Shown here in pieces: positions 32,999 to 43,398 of a stretch of DNA of 64,000 bases (the first letter of the stretch is position 1; the number at the start of each line of letters is the position of its first letter). The position numbers and the translations under genes are program-made. A model generated the notes under the pieces. The model was not told where the DNA came from. It did no database searches and worked only from the letters and a program-made list of their open reading frames with translations. This DNA comes from Paenibacillus guangzhouensis (GTDB lineage: Bacteria > Bacillota > Bacilli > Paenibacillales > Paenibacillaceae), in assembly GCF_009363075.1 (NCBI RefSeq), contig NZ_CP045293.1, positions 3,224,001 to 3,288,000 on the forward strand, given 5' to 3'.

Positions 32999-33778
32999 TC
33001 ATTTACGCTTTCGGGCGATTACTGCTAACCTACCATCTTCGGTTGAATATTCACACGTAGACAGCACAATAAGTTTATCACCATACCCGGCTGTCACGCC
33101 CGTGTCGTAAAGCGCAAGTTTTTTGATATTCTGAATATAAGCGTCAAACTCAGCGGGTGTTCCTGTCTTTTCAATCTGGTAGTATTTAAAAACATCATCC
33201 GATTTGCGATAAACCTTTGACAGAATAACGGCAAGTATCTCATACTCTTCCTTTTCGTAAAGCGTACTGAACTGGAACGTAGCATGCTCCTTATAATAGC
33301 TTTCTTTCTTGTACTCCATCAAATCTGCAAACATCATACCGCTCTTCATGTGATGTCCATGAATCAACAAAATGCCTGAGCTGTTTATCCGACTGTACGC
33401 GTCCAGAAAAGGGAGTCCGTTTTTGCTCTCCTTTTTATCGAAATCATGATTGAGATAGAATTCCGAATCCTGTTGGTTTTGCATGATCGGGTAATCAATT
33501 CGGGTACCGTCGATTCTCAGCCAACCGATGATGTCCGTGTTTCTCCCGTAAAGCTCTTGAAATTCGGGGAGCATGACCGTCTCATGCGCCTTTGTGATAA
33601 AAGGTGAGGCTGTTGCAGCCTCACCCCCAATGGTTGATTCTTTGTTCCATAATTCTGCTATCTCTTTGATTTTCTGCTGTTCAGCATAATCCCGCAGGAG
33701 AATTCTCGCAATATTGACGAGAGAAAAAATCAACACAAGAATGGAAATGGCAATAAGAATTTTTTTGATTTTGCTCAT
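32999..33778 (-). CDS. Class B sortase
   Basis: A 259-residue membrane-anchored transpeptidase with one N-terminal membrane segment (ILIAISILVLIFSLVNIA). The catalytic triad is visible: His142 in LLIHGHHM, Cys242 in LSTCEYS and Arg250 in EDGRLAVIAR. The DIIGWLRIDGTRIDYPIMQ segment is typical of class B. It starts 20 bp after the stop of the giant adhesin gene with aaaggcggtaag upstream, so the two are co-transcribed, and it most likely anchors that adhesin through its VPQTG signal. Confidence 0.93.
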   Translation of the reverse strand: MSKIKKILIAISILVLIFSLVNIARILLRDYAEQQKIKEIAELWNKESTIGGEAATASPFITKAHETVMLPEFQELYGRNTDIIGWLRIDGTRIDYPIMQNQQDSEFYLNHDFDKKESKNGLPFLDAYSRINSSGILLIHGHHMKSGMMFADLMEYKKESYYKEHATFQFSTLYEKEEYEILAVILSKVYRKSDDVFKYYQIEKTGTPAEFDAYIQNIKKLALYDTGVTAGYGDKLIVLSTCEYSTEDGRLAVIARKRK

Positions 33779-33797
33779 TTTCTTACCGCCTTTCCGA

Positions 33798-36700
33798 TTA
33801 CTGAATGTGCTTTTCCTTCTTCCTATTGGACAAACAGAACCCGATCACAATCAAGGACATCATCGCCAAAGCCATGTAGAAGATTGGCGATGTGCTATTA
33901 TCTCCTGTTTGCGGAACATCGTCCAGCTCGTTGTTACCGGTGCCGGTTCCATTGTTACCGTTGTCGGTTCCATTGTTACCGGTGCCGGTTCCATTGTTAC
34001 CGGTGCCGGTTCCATTGTTACCGTTGCCGCCACCGTTGTTACCGTTGCCGCCACCGTTGTTACCGTTGCCGCCACCGTTGTTACCGTTGCCGCCACCGTT
34101 GTTACCGTTGCCGCCACCGTTGTTACCGTTGCCGCCACCGTTGTTACCGTTGCCGCCACCGTTGTTACCGTTGCCGCCACCGTTGTTACCGTTGCCGCCA
34201 CCGTTGTTACCGTTGCCGCCACCGTTGTTACCGTTGCCGCCACCGTTGTTACCGTTGCCGCCACCGTTGTTACCGTTGCCGCCACCGTTGTTACCGTTGC
34301 CGCCACCGTTGTTACCGTTGCCGCCACCGTTGTTACCATTGCTGCCACCGTTGTTACCATTGCCGCCGGAACTGATCGGCGTCAGTTGTACATCGTAGCG
34401 CACAATGTCGCTTCCAACCGAGATTGTTGCGCTCGTATGCGTCACATACCCGGCTTTGGATACAACCAGATAGTAATCCGTATCCGGGAATACCATATAT
34501 GCATATGCTCCGGTTGCATCGCTGATCTGGCTTGGGCTGGCGTTATCGTTCGGAGCAAAGCCAGGAATCACAGGCAACGTTACTTTTGTGCCTGGAACGA
34601 TGCCGTTCGCTTTGTTCCTTGGTGTGTCCGCATAATACAGCGTCACTTCAGCGCCTTCAATGAATGCGCCGGTTTTTGCATCTGTAATTTTACCATACGG
34701 GTCAACCAGTTGCTCGGAGATATTGAGCTCCCCGCTTGCACTCACATTCAAGTCCGCATCCTTGATCACGGTCAATTCCTTGCCCAGTTCAAATTCATAG
34801 CGAAGCTCCAGCTTGTAGCTGCCTGTAGACAAGCCTTCTGCAACGAATGTGCCGTTAGATTGCAAGTCGAATGCTTTTGGAACTCCGTTCTGATCCAGAA
34901 TGTAGTCTCCAGTCGCATCCCGCAAATAAATATGCATTTTGCCTGCAAAAGCGCTGTTAAGCAGCGAAGATTTCCCATCAGGCTGCTTCAGAAGCACGAT
35001 ACCAACAGCCGTTATTTCCGCTGGAACTGGCTGGCCTCCTGTCACGCCGCTGTCGATCTCTGCTTTTTGCGTGAAGGTAACAGGCGTTGGCGTTCCGTTG
35101 ATATTGTATTGCTGCGTGTAGCTGACAGTATAGCTTCCACCTGGAGGAACAGGAAGGAAATACACGCCGTTCTCATCGGTCGTGATCGTATGTTCCTCTT
35201 TCGTGTCATCATTTTTCACCGTAACTGTCGCATTGGGAATGACTTTGCCCGTCGTGTTGTCCCTCAGCACACCGGTGATTGCCGCCGGCATAGCAGTTAC
35301 GGTCACAGGCGTTGCGATTGCTACGCCGTCTACCGTGCTGGTCGACTTTGCGCCGATCGTGTGTACTTCTGGTGTCGATCCAGTCAGCTTCTGCGGCGTA
35401 TAAGTGATAACTGCCTTGCCCTCTGCATTGGTCGTTGCCTTCACTTCCGTGTTGTCCGGGAGCGTGAAAACAATTTCTCTGTCCGCAACTGGCTTTCCTT
35501 CGTGGTCGATCAGCGTAGCCGTAATCTCCGAAGGCGTCTTGCCGTCACCAGGAACAATCGCAGGATTTGCTGTCAGTGTCAGCGTGCTGGACAAATAGCG
35601 CGTATTGATGAAGCGTGCCTCGGCAATCTTCTTCTCCTCGATCGTACCGGTATGCACGAAATTCTTAGGGTCAGTCGTGTAACCGTCCGACGTATAATCC
35701 GTCTGGGTGACGGTATAGGTCACGCCCTTGAGAATTTGGCTGGCATCAAAGATGGCAGTCTCTCCATGCTTGAGGGAGATCGTGCCGCCGGATTGGATCG
35801 TTCCCGTCCCACTCGTGCCATCGATTTTCGTATACGTATAAGTATACTCCTTGCTAGGATTTGCGCCATCGAACTTCACGGTGTACGTAAACAGCTTGTC
35901 CTTCTCTCCGCCGTTACCTGCCACCGTCTGCCCGATCAACAGACCGCCGTACACCATCCGCGTGTTGACGAATGATGCTATAGCGTCTTCGCCATCCGTG
36001 ATCGTCCCGGTAGACTTCCATTCCGGCAAGTTCACCGCATATCCGTCTGTTGTATAGTCATTCTCTGTCACGGTATAGACCGTATCCTTCGATATACCGG
36101 TAATGACGATGTTCTCTCCATGCCTCAGCATGAATGTTCCGCCAGATTGGATCGTACCTGTCTCATTCGTGCCGTCGATTTTCGTATACGTATAAGTATA
36201 CTTCTTGCTAGGATCTGCGCCATCGAACTTCACGGTGTACTTAAACAGCTTGTCCTTCTCTCCACCGTTGCCTGTCACCGTCTGACTAACCGTCAGTTGG
36301 CCGTCGAGATACTTGGCATTGATATAATGCGCTTCGACAGTGCTGTTCTTTACAATACTGCCTGTACGCGTCAAATTCGCCGGGTTCGTTGTATAGCCGT
36401 TACTTGTATAATCGTCCTGAACGATCGTGTAGGTGATGCCGTCAGGGATGCCCTTGAAGGTTACGACATTTCCGCCTTTCAGCGTAATCTTTCCGCCGCT
36501 CGTCACAGTGCCAAGCTTCTTGCCGGAAGCATCGTAATAGTCATAAGACTTGCCGTTGCTGAACGTAATCTTGTAGCTAAAGTCCTTAGTCTGGTCCGCA
36601 GCTTTCCCTTCAAGCTGCATATCCAGCTTCAAATCGCCAGTCTCCCACAGTGGGGTTGGCACAACCAGCAGATTATTCGAATCTACCTTTATGCCGTCTA

Positions 36701-39700
36701 CCCAGATGGGCTTTCCTGGCGTATTTCCTACATATACTTGATAAATTCTTGTCGTTGGTAGCCAAGTATTTGTGTCAATATAAGTTTCCTTCAGCTCATA
36801 ATACCCCGGATCCGGGAATAGCAGATTGAGCTTGCCATCATTTCCGGTTGTTCCTTGGGCAACTTGCGTTCCGCCCTCTTTCTTATACAGTGTAAACTGT
36901 ACGTCCTTTAGCGGGTTGCCATTGGGATCTACCTTTTTCAGGGGCAGCAAGGCATTGGAGCTTGAACTGCCGGCTACGTCCGAGCTGTCCAGCGTGCTTT
37001 CACTCTTGGCGCTGATAGATTTCAGCTTATCATCGCCCACCAGCTTGACCTCGTTGCCCATTTTGTCGCCAGCTTTCGCTTTGGTGTTGTCCACCTCGGT
37101 CTGGTATACAAACTGGTAGAACTTATTAGGGTCGTTCATTTTAAATTTTAGAACTGTCCTGCCGTTAGCACCCGGTTCAGCTTCTACCTGAACTTCAGCA
37201 TTCGGATCGCTTAGGTCGAGTGCTGCGCCCTCTTTTTCCAGAGCACCACTAGCAGTCAGTTTTGCACGATACACCGCCATACTAGGCGCTGTCAGCACCA
37301 GCTTGCCGTCAACATCATAGCGCAAGTTCATGTTAGCGCCTATCGTATCCTGCAAAAACACACCCTGCTCCATATTAAATGGAGGCGTATAGTTTACCGT
37401 CCATTCCAGCACGCCCGGCGTCGGCTTGCTCACCGACTTGCTCAATGTCTGAATCGGTACGATTACCTTACGCTGTTCAGTGACCGTCTTCTCCACCCCG
37501 CCCCATGTCATATGGAGGTCGGCTTTGTTATACATGACTTGCTTCGTCGTTCCACTTTTTGTGTATTCCTCTAAGTATTTCTCTAATGCTGCATTGGAAG
37601 GCCTTGCCTTTACCAGAATAACATAAGGGCTTTCCAACTTGGAGAAGCTGAATGTGCCCACGTTGCTGCTATGAGAGAAGCTTACCACATGAGCATTCGT
37701 ACCTGGTTCAATAAGTGTTCTGGCATCGTTTCTGACACCATACTCGGTACCTCCAGCATTGTCCGAATAGCCTTTCCAAAGCTCAAAATCCTTCCCCTCG
37801 GAAAACGGCACGAACTCCCAGCCCTCAGGCAGTGTGTCCACCAGCTTGATATTGCTGATTACTCGGTTCCCGCCGGCCTTAGCGAATGCATCTGTGTTGT
37901 ATCCTGGCATATTCAGACCTAGACGGAAAGTGACAGTCTTGGTCGTCCGGTCATAGGCAGAAATCGTCCATGCTTCATTGTTATCGTCTCTAATGTAGCT
38001 ACCAACGTTATTTGGGGTAACATTTTCAAGCGTACCATCTGCTTTCAAGGGCTTCGACGCAAAGAGCATATCCTTGTTCAGCATACGCAGGTGAAGATTT
38101 GTCCCATTTTCCGCCGCTTTTACGGTTTCGCCGTCAAACAGCAAAGCCCGATTCCATTTCCCTTTTCCTACGTTTATATCCTGCTTAAATAGGAAATCTG
38201 AATTGGTCTCAAGGGCACGGAAGCTGAAGGATGCAGCTTTGTCGGTGTATCCTGTCACTTTAATCAAATCCGCTACAACTTCACCGTTCACTGTCAAAGG
38301 AATAGCCTTCATGGTCAAGCCGTTTGCGCTCTTCAGCGTATCTTTATGATACTGCTTCCACAGTTGCGAAGTATTTACATTTGCTTTGATTTTCGCAATC
38401 GTTTCCTTGGTCACCTCGCCGGTTTCATCCACAGCGCTGTCCAAGACATTCAAATCTCCGCCATGCACCAACACATCATATACCGCCGCATTTGGCAGGG
38501 CATATTGTGGAGTTAGGTTGACTGTCCATGTAACACCGCCAAAATTGAAATCTTCCATCGAAATAGATCCACTTTTTGTAAAAGTGTGCGCGCCGATGGT
38601 AACAATTGCCTCGTCAGTTACTGCGGCAGGTCTTAAACCAGTTATTACATCGTTGTTCTGTATGCCATCCGGTGTATCTAACACCCAGTTGGCACGTGGA
38701 TCGATTCTGAAACTGGAGCCGTTTTTCACCTTACTCTTAATCACTAGCTCCACTTTACCGTCAATATCCCCAAAGGAATAAACACTGTTCGCATCCGGTG
38801 TAATGGATACTTCTCCAGATGCAATACCATCCACCCATGTCTGCCATGTGGCCGAGGTAAACTCCAGCCCTGTAGGCAGTACATTTGTGATGGTAAAGTT
38901 TTTTAACCCTTTTTTGTTATATTGGTTCACAACAACTGTCCATGTAATGGTTTGATTCAGATGGTCATACGAGGCGGACGCTTGAATCCAGTCTGGAGCA
39001 AAAGAAATCTCCTGACCTGCACTCACTAAAACAGTGTCATCGCTCTGTTTTAATTCCACTGTGCCTCTCATGTCCCGATAACTGCGACCAAGATTCCCCG
39101 GTGGGTTCTTGTGCTCGTAATAGTAAGCGTCCTTTGGAATCCATGTTTTATATTCGACCTTCGGATCTACACCTGTTCCCACTGGGAAAGTATAGGTTAG
39201 CGATCCGTCCCCACCGATGCTTGGGGTTGCCTCAATACCATTTACTTTGAATGAACCTGGCACATAGATACCGCGGACATTCCCTGGACTGGTATTATAA
39301 GAAGCAGGGTTCGTATAAAACGTCTTCCCGTCCAGCGACAGTTTAATAGTATTATCAAACTGATCGAAAGCAGATACGGTTGACTGCCAAGTAATCGCTC
39401 CCTCAACAAATTGTGCGGGTTGAAGTCCACGATAACTATACTGATCCCACTTGATCATTCCCGGCGAGGTCAATGTGATGCTGTATGCCGCTGTGACGTC
39501 CGGGTTTTTTAGCTGGTAAGCTCCCCCAAAGATGTTAATCGGCTTTGTCTCGCCATACGCCATTCCTGTTACATCGGCATCGGCAGTGGTTTCAAAGCTG
39601 AAGACAATACCACGTCCGACACCGTTGAAAAAGTAGTCATCACCGTTAAATACAATCCTAATGCTGTTCGGAGTGAAATAGGCGGTACCAAGCGGTTTCA

Positions 39701-40196
39701 TACCTGATTCAGTCTGTGCATTCAGGGTTTTAGTAGCTGTCGGGAGCACCACTTCCTTGAAGTAGTCTTCTCTCTTCAGCTCGATCCAGTCACCCTTCTG
39801 AATGTATTTTTCAGAATCTGCATTCGTCGGATTAGGATCATCGCCATTCACCGGCACCTTGAGACCTTCCGACTTAAGCGTAAATTGCTGTCTGCCCTGA
39901 ATAGTACCGTTTGGATCAATAGCAGCATTTCCCTGCGTCACATTCAACGGAAAGGTTGAATTAGCCTCCATAAACACCGCCGTTTTTTCCACGGGTACTG
40001 CCACTGCCATAACTAAATTATCCGGCACAGCATATACCGCCTCAGACACCGACGGGTCGCTCACAGTCTCCGTTCCGGGGTCGGTTAGCGCACTCTCCGC
40101 ATAGGCAGCAGCAGAGAACATCACGGTCTGTAAGGCAAGCAAAACAGCGAGACAAAAAGACAGCACCGCTTTGCTCATACTTCGTTTTCGTTTCAT
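33798..40196 (-). CDS. Giant multidomain cell-wall-anchored adhesin with VPQTG sorting signal
   Basis: A 2132-residue surface protein: signal peptide (to about residue 34, AAAYAES); an N-terminal region of about 1000 residues with repeated collagen-binding/isopeptide-type beta domains (ITWTVVVNQY near 423, VTWTVNLTPQ near 560, EWTVNYTPPF near 935); a Cna_B domain near 1085; three related domains of DUF7601/Cna_B-like type (about 1190-1540, each starting near a TVTGNGGEKDKLFKY-like stretch); an invasin-type Big_1 domain (TLTANPAIVPGDGKTPSEIT); carboxypeptidase-regulatory domains; a Gly/Asn stalk (about 1943-2088); and VPQTGDNS, a hydrophobic segment and a basic tail. ATG 40196 follows ggaggag; a GTG one codon earlier is possible. 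Probably a stalked, sortase-anchored adhesin for host or plant surface proteins or glycans. Confidence 0.92.
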   Translation of the reverse strand: MKRKRSMSKAVLSFCLAVLLALQTVMFSAAAYAESALTDPGTETVSDPSVSEAVYAVPDNLVMAVAVPVEKTAVFMEANSTFPLNVTQGNAAIDPNGTIQGRQQFTLKSEGLKVPVNGDDPNPTNADSEKYIQKGDWIELKREDYFKEVVLPTATKTLNAQTESGMKPLGTAYFTPNSIRIVFNGDDYFFNGVGRGIVFSFETTADADVTGMAYGETKPINIFGGAYQLKNPDVTAAYSITLTSPGMIKWDQYSYRGLQPAQFVEGAITWQSTVSAFDQFDNTIKLSLDGKTFYTNPASYNTSPGNVRGIYVPGSFKVNGIEATPSIGGDGSLTYTFPVGTGVDPKVEYKTWIPKDAYYYEHKNPPGNLGRSYRDMRGTVELKQSDDTVLVSAGQEISFAPDWIQASASYDHLNQTITWTVVVNQYNKKGLKNFTITNVLPTGLEFTSATWQTWVDGIASGEVSITPDANSVYSFGDIDGKVELVIKSKVKNGSSFRIDPRANWVLDTPDGIQNNDVITGLRPAAVTDEAIVTIGAHTFTKSGSISMEDFNFGGVTWTVNLTPQYALPNAAVYDVLVHGGDLNVLDSAVDETGEVTKETIAKIKANVNTSQLWKQYHKDTLKSANGLTMKAIPLTVNGEVVADLIKVTGYTDKAASFSFRALETNSDFLFKQDINVGKGKWNRALLFDGETVKAAENGTNLHLRMLNKDMLFASKPLKADGTLENVTPNNVGSYIRDDNNEAWTISAYDRTTKTVTFRLGLNMPGYNTDAFAKAGGNRVISNIKLVDTLPEGWEFVPFSEGKDFELWKGYSDNAGGTEYGVRNDARTLIEPGTNAHVVSFSHSSNVGTFSFSKLESPYVILVKARPSNAALEKYLEEYTKSGTTKQVMYNKADLHMTWGGVEKTVTEQRKVIVPIQTLSKSVSKPTPGVLEWTVNYTPPFNMEQGVFLQDTIGANMNLRYDVDGKLVLTAPSMAVYRAKLTASGALEKEGAALDLSDPNAEVQVEAEPGANGRTVLKFKMNDPNKFYQFVYQTEVDNTKAKAGDKMGNEVKLVGDDKLKSISAKSESTLDSSDVAGSSSSNALLPLKKVDPNGNPLKDVQFTLYKKEGGTQVAQGTTGNDGKLNLLFPDPGYYELKETYIDTNTWLPTTRIYQVYVGNTPGKPIWVDGIKVDSNNLLVVPTPLWETGDLKLDMQLEGKAADQTKDFSYKITFSNGKSYDYYDASGKKLGTVTSGGKITLKGGNVVTFKGIPDGITYTIVQDDYTSNGYTTNPANLTRTGSIVKNSTVEAHYINAKYLDGQLTVSQTVTGNGGEKDKLFKYTVKFDGADPSKKYTYTYTKIDGTNETGTIQSGGTFMLRHGENIVITGISKDTVYTVTENDYTTDGYAVNLPEWKSTGTITDGEDAIASFVNTRMVYGGLLIGQTVAGNGGEKDKLFTYTVKFDGANPSKEYTYTYTKIDGTSGTGTIQSGGTISLKHGETAIFDASQILKGVTYTVTQTDYTSDGYTTDPKNFVHTGTIEEKKIAEARFINTRYLSSTLTLTANPAIVPGDGKTPSEITATLIDHEGKPVADREIVFTLPDNTEVKATTNAEGKAVITYTPQKLTGSTPEVHTIGAKSTSTVDGVAIATPVTVTAMPAAITGVLRDNTTGKVIPNATVTVKNDDTKEEHTITTDENGVYFLPVPPGGSYTVSYTQQYNINGTPTPVTFTQKAEIDSGVTGGQPVPAEITAVGIVLLKQPDGKSSLLNSAFAGKMHIYLRDATGDYILDQNGVPKAFDLQSNGTFVAEGLSTGSYKLELRYEFELGKELTVIKDADLNVSASGELNISEQLVDPYGKITDAKTGAFIEGAEVTLYYADTPRNKANGIVPGTKVTLPVIPGFAPNDNASPSQISDATGAYAYMVFPDTDYYLVVSKAGYVTHTSATISVGSDIVRYDVQLTPISSGGNGNNGGSNGNNGGGNGNNGGGNGNNGGGNGNNGGGNGNNGGGNGNNGGGNGNNGGGNGNNGGGNGNNGGGNGNNGGGNGNNGGGNGNNGGGNGNNGGGNGNNGGGNGNNGGGNGNNGTGTGNNGTGTGNNGTDNGNNGTGTGNNELDDVPQTGDNSTSPIFYMALAMMSLIVIGFCLSNRKKEKHIQ
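33936..34371 (-). repeat. 18-bp coding minisatellite in the adhesin stalk
   Basis: About 17 nearly identical 18-bp copies (34018 to about 34323), each encoding six residues of the GGGNGN type, are flanked by diverged copies on both sides (TGTGNN and GGSNGN forms). The near identity at DNA level implies recent expansion; slipped-strand changes would alter stalk length in frame because 18 is divisible by three. Confidence 0.95.
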
Positions 40197-40199
40197 CAC

Positions 40200-40563
40200 A
40201 ACGTTCTCCTCCGTTTCTGAATTTTTTTGTCGTCAGCAAGATCACATGCCCAATTTAGCGCACGAACGTATAGACAGATGCTATATGTCTGAACCCAGCA
40301 GCCTTTCACATCATCAAGAACTTTCGAAAATGCAGATGACCTAGTGAGTACCACAGGTGTGCAGGCTGTTGATCATTGCTTAGTAATTCTCTCCCCCTCT
40401 CTTTCGATGATCTTTGCCAGTCAAATCCAGTAAACTGACAAAATACGTTATAATTAGACAACGTGCTTCGACATTGTATCACCCCGACCTAGACAAAAAC
40501 TAAACAGACACTCGACAATCATTTTGGATATATGAATCTCGTTGTTATAAATCGAAAAAACCC
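40200..40563 (-). other. 364-bp leader/intergenic region upstream of the adhesin
   Basis: No gene. A long-range stem (CAGCCT near 40299, AGGCTG near 40366) could form in the leader RNA. Possible -10 boxes (TACAAT near 40474, TATAAC near 40449) lack good -35 partners. No riboswitch consensus was recognised. Confidence 0.35.
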
Positions 40564-40600
40564 AAAAAAGGAAAAGCATCTTAAGACGCTTTTCCTTTTT
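40564..40600. terminator. Bidirectional-type terminator downstream of the GntP-type permease
   Basis: AAAAAGGAAAAGC..TCTT pairs with AAGA..GCTTTTCCTTTTT, with A-run and T-run arms so it can work on either strand. On the minus strand it ends the RidA-DsdA-permease operon. Confidence 0.85.
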
Positions 40601-40655
40601 CATGTTTTTCAACCGTTATTCCTTCTTCACCAACGAGGGGTCATTGGGTGAATTT

Positions 40656-41993
40656 TTAAATGACTAGTGATAAAAGTAGAATACCACCTAAAGAAACAAA
40701 TGATGCAATAAGGCAGGCCGCAGTAAAGCTCTTGAACATATCCGGTAACGATAACCCTAAATATTCTTTGACGAACCAGAAACTCGAATCGTTGACATGG
40801 CACCAACCAATTGCACCGGAACCAATGGCGAGAACGATAATTTCCGGACTCACACCAGGATAAGCGGCCAGCATCGGTGCCACCATGCCTGCAGTACTAA
40901 TCATGGCCACCGTGGCGGAACCAATCGCAAGGTGCATGAGCCAAGCGATGAGCCAAGCAAGAATAATGATGTTCATATTTAGCGACATCAAAACCTGAGA
41001 CAATTCATTCCCTAACCCACTGTCGACTAAGATCTGATTAAAAGCTCCACCGCCTCCAATAATGAGCAAGATGCCGGCAATTGGTCCAAAACATTGCTCT
41101 GTAAGCGTTAACAAGTTTTTCATTTTTAAACCACGAGAAAGGCCTAATGTATAATAAGCTACAAATACCGAGATGAGAAGTGCGATAATCGGATTGCCTA
41201 GGAACGTAACAATAGGCAATAACGCAGAATCTTTTGCGAGAAACAATGTACTAACCGTTTTTCCTACCATAATGATTAGGGGCAATAGGATCGTAAATAG
41301 GGTGATGCCGAAGCCTGGAAGATTCTCAGTTGGTGTTGCAGCAGTTACTTCGGTTTCCTTTATCACCCCAGTCTTGCACTTCTTACTGATAAACTTGGCC
41401 CAAATTGGACCCGCTAAAATGGCCGTAGGCGTTCCAACAAGAAGAGCATACAGAATGACCTTCCCTACATCGGCCCCCAAACTTGTCGTAATCGCAAACG
41501 CTGCCGGATGTGGAGGCACCATCGAGTGAACGACCATCAACGATACGGCCAAAGGAATGCCTACACGGAGTAACGACATCTTAGCTTGTTTGGCAACGAT
41601 GAAAACCAAGGGGAACAGTAAAACAAATCCGACTTCAAAAAATACGGGGATGCCGCAAATTAACCCGACAATAGTCATTGCCCAGGGAGCTCTTTTTTCT
41701 CCCATTGTTTCTAGTAATGTTCGTGCAAGGCGCTCCGCGCCGCCGGATACCTCCAACATTTTGCCTAAAATCGTACCAAAACCGATAACGGTGGCCAGAA
41801 AACCTAACGTTCCAGCCATTCCGTTCTCAATGGAAGTAGCAATCTTAGGAAGAGGCATACCTGTAGCAATTCCCACAAATATACACACTAATATTAAGGA
41901 TAGAAAAGGATGTATTTTAACTTTAAGAATGAGAAAGATGAGAATTGCTATAGATGCGACCAATACGAGCATCATCATTGTTGCAGTGTCCAT
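40656..41993 (-). CDS. GntP-family permease, probable D-serine transporter
   Basis: A 445-residue polytopic protein of the GntP family, which includes gluconate permeases and the D-serine transporter DsdX. Landmarks are IENGMAGTLGFLATVIGFGT, VVHSMVPPHPAAFA and IGSATVAMISTAGMVAPM. Family membership is clear; D-serine as substrate is inferred from its place directly after dsdA (32-bp gap) in the same operon. Gluconate or another sugar acid is the alternative. Confidence 0.88.
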   Translation of the reverse strand: MDTATMMMLVLVASIAILIFLILKVKIHPFLSLILVCIFVGIATGMPLPKIATSIENGMAGTLGFLATVIGFGTILGKMLEVSGGAERLARTLLETMGEKRAPWAMTIVGLICGIPVFFEVGFVLLFPLVFIVAKQAKMSLLRVGIPLAVSLMVVHSMVPPHPAAFAITTSLGADVGKVILYALLVGTPTAILAGPIWAKFISKKCKTGVIKETEVTAATPTENLPGFGITLFTILLPLIIMVGKTVSTLFLAKDSALLPIVTFLGNPIIALLISVFVAYYTLGLSRGLKMKNLLTLTEQCFGPIAGILLIIGGGGAFNQILVDSGLGNELSQVLMSLNMNIIILAWLIAWLMHLAIGSATVAMISTAGMVAPMLAAYPGVSPEIIVLAIGSGAIGWCHVNDSSFWFVKEYLGLSLPDMFKSFTAACLIASFVSLGGILLLSLVI

Positions 41994-42025
41994 TGTCTTA
42001 ACCTCTCCCTATACGATAAAGTAAA

Positions 42026-43378
42026 TTAGCTGATTACGCCTTTGCGGTAGAAATCATCCATAACATCTTTCGGAACCATGCCGCCGCCAGTAGCCCAAAG
42101 AATGTGCGTGGCATTAGACATCTTCTGTTCCAGGTGATTATTGTTCAAATAATCTTGTCCCATGGAAGAAGCGTTCAGTTGAACAGGCCCGATAAATCCT
42201 GCAACGGCCGATGGTTCTAGGAATATTCCTTCTGAATCGGCTAGCTCTCTAAGGATTCGATAGAGACAATCGTCTTGAACCGTAAAGACACCACTAATAT
42301 CTTTCTCTAGTGCTTTGCCCACGAACCCTGATGGTCTCCCTACCGCAAGCCCGTCTGCATCAGTAATATTATCAACGCCAAATTCCTGAGCGGATACCTC
42401 GCTATGCTTACGTGTCATTAAACCTAGCAGCATGGCCGGTGAATGGGTTGGTTCTGCATAGAAGCAATGAACATTGTCTCCAAATACAGTCCGCAATCCG
42501 AAAGTAATTCCGCCAGGAGCGCCGCCTACACCGCAAGGTAGATATACGAATAGAGGATGATCCTGATCGACTGGAATCAACATGTCATTGAGCTGCTTTT
42601 GGAGGCGCTTAGCTGCTACGGCATAACCAAGGAATAACGTTTTGGAATTTTCATCATCAACGAAGTGGCTATTGGGATCTTTCTGGGACTCTTGTCTGCC
42701 TGCTTCTACAGCTTTCCCATAATCGCTATTGTGCTCAACGACGATTGCGCCTTTTTGCCGTAATAAGTCTTTTTTCCATTTTTTCGCGTCCGTAGACATA
42801 TGCACAACAACTTTGAAGCCTAATTGGGCACTCATAATACCGATACTAAGACCTAGATTACCGGTTGATCCGACCACAATCGAATAATTCGAGAATAGCG
42901 CCCGGAATTTTTCATCTGCCAGAATGGAGTAGTCATCATCTATTGACAGCATGCCGTGTTTAAAGGCGATCTCTTCGGCTACTTTTAATATTTCGTAAAT
43001 GCCTCCGCGAGCCTTTACAGAACCGGAGATAGGCAGGTGACTGTCACATTTAAGATATACATTTCCCGCTATTTCCTGATTGAACATTTCTGATAACTGC
43101 TGCTGCATTTTAGGAATGCTGACTAATTCAGATTCGATGATTCCGTTTTTTACCTTGGTCTCCGGGAATACTGTTGCTAGATAAGGGGCGAAGCGAAGCA
43201 GCCGTTGCTCTGCATCCTCAATATCTGCGATCCCTATTTCCGTATTAATTATTCGGTTGTTGCAGCTCTCAAGCTGCGGGTTAACCCAGAAAACTTCCTG
43301 AGTATCAATGATATTCTGCAGTTCCGGTAATTCATTTTTCCATTCTTCGATCGTTTTTCCAGCAATGAAGTTCGTCAT
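42026..43378 (-). CDS. dsdA: D-serine ammonia-lyase (D-serine dehydratase)
   Basis: A 450-residue PLP enzyme converting D-serine to pyruvate and ammonia. The PLP lysine is Lys122 in [11 protein letters not shown], the phosphate-binding loop is GSTGNLGLS (170-178), and DsdA-specific blocks [13 protein letters not shown] and [13 protein letters not shown] are present. Length agrees with E. coli DsdA (about 440). It lies between ridA and the permease, with a 20-bp gap to ridA. The 2-aminoacrylate released by the reaction is removed by RidA, so the operon is functionally coherent. Confidence 0.95.
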   Translation of the reverse strand: MTNFIAGKTIEEWKNELPELQNIIDTQEVFWVNPQLESCNNRIINTEIGIADIEDAEQRLLRFAPYLATVFPETKVKNGIIESELVSIPKMQQQLSEMFNQEIAGNVYLKCDSHLPISGSVKARGGIYEILKVAEEIAFKHGMLSIDDDYSILADEKFRALFSNYSIVVGSTGNLGLSIGIMSAQLGFKVVVHMSTDAKKWKKDLLRQKGAIVVEHNSDYGKAVEAGRQESQKDPNSHFVDDENSKTLFLGYAVAAKRLQKQLNDMLIPVDQDHPLFVYLPCGVGGAPGGITFGLRTVFGDNVHCFYAEPTHSPAMLLGLMTRKHSEVSAQEFGVDNITDADGLAVGRPSGFVGKALEKDISGVFTVQDDCLYRILRELADSEGIFLEPSAVAGFIGPVQLNASSMGQDYLNNNHLEQKMSNATHILWATGGGMVPKDVMDDFYRKGVIS

Positions 43379-43398
43379 GGTTGCCTCCGATTTTATAT

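Noticed and set aside
33714-35975. 753-codon plus-strand open frame with VTVAATV repeats
   Set aside because: Antisense shadow of the adhesin gene created by the 18-bp repeat and biased codon use; no ribosome site.
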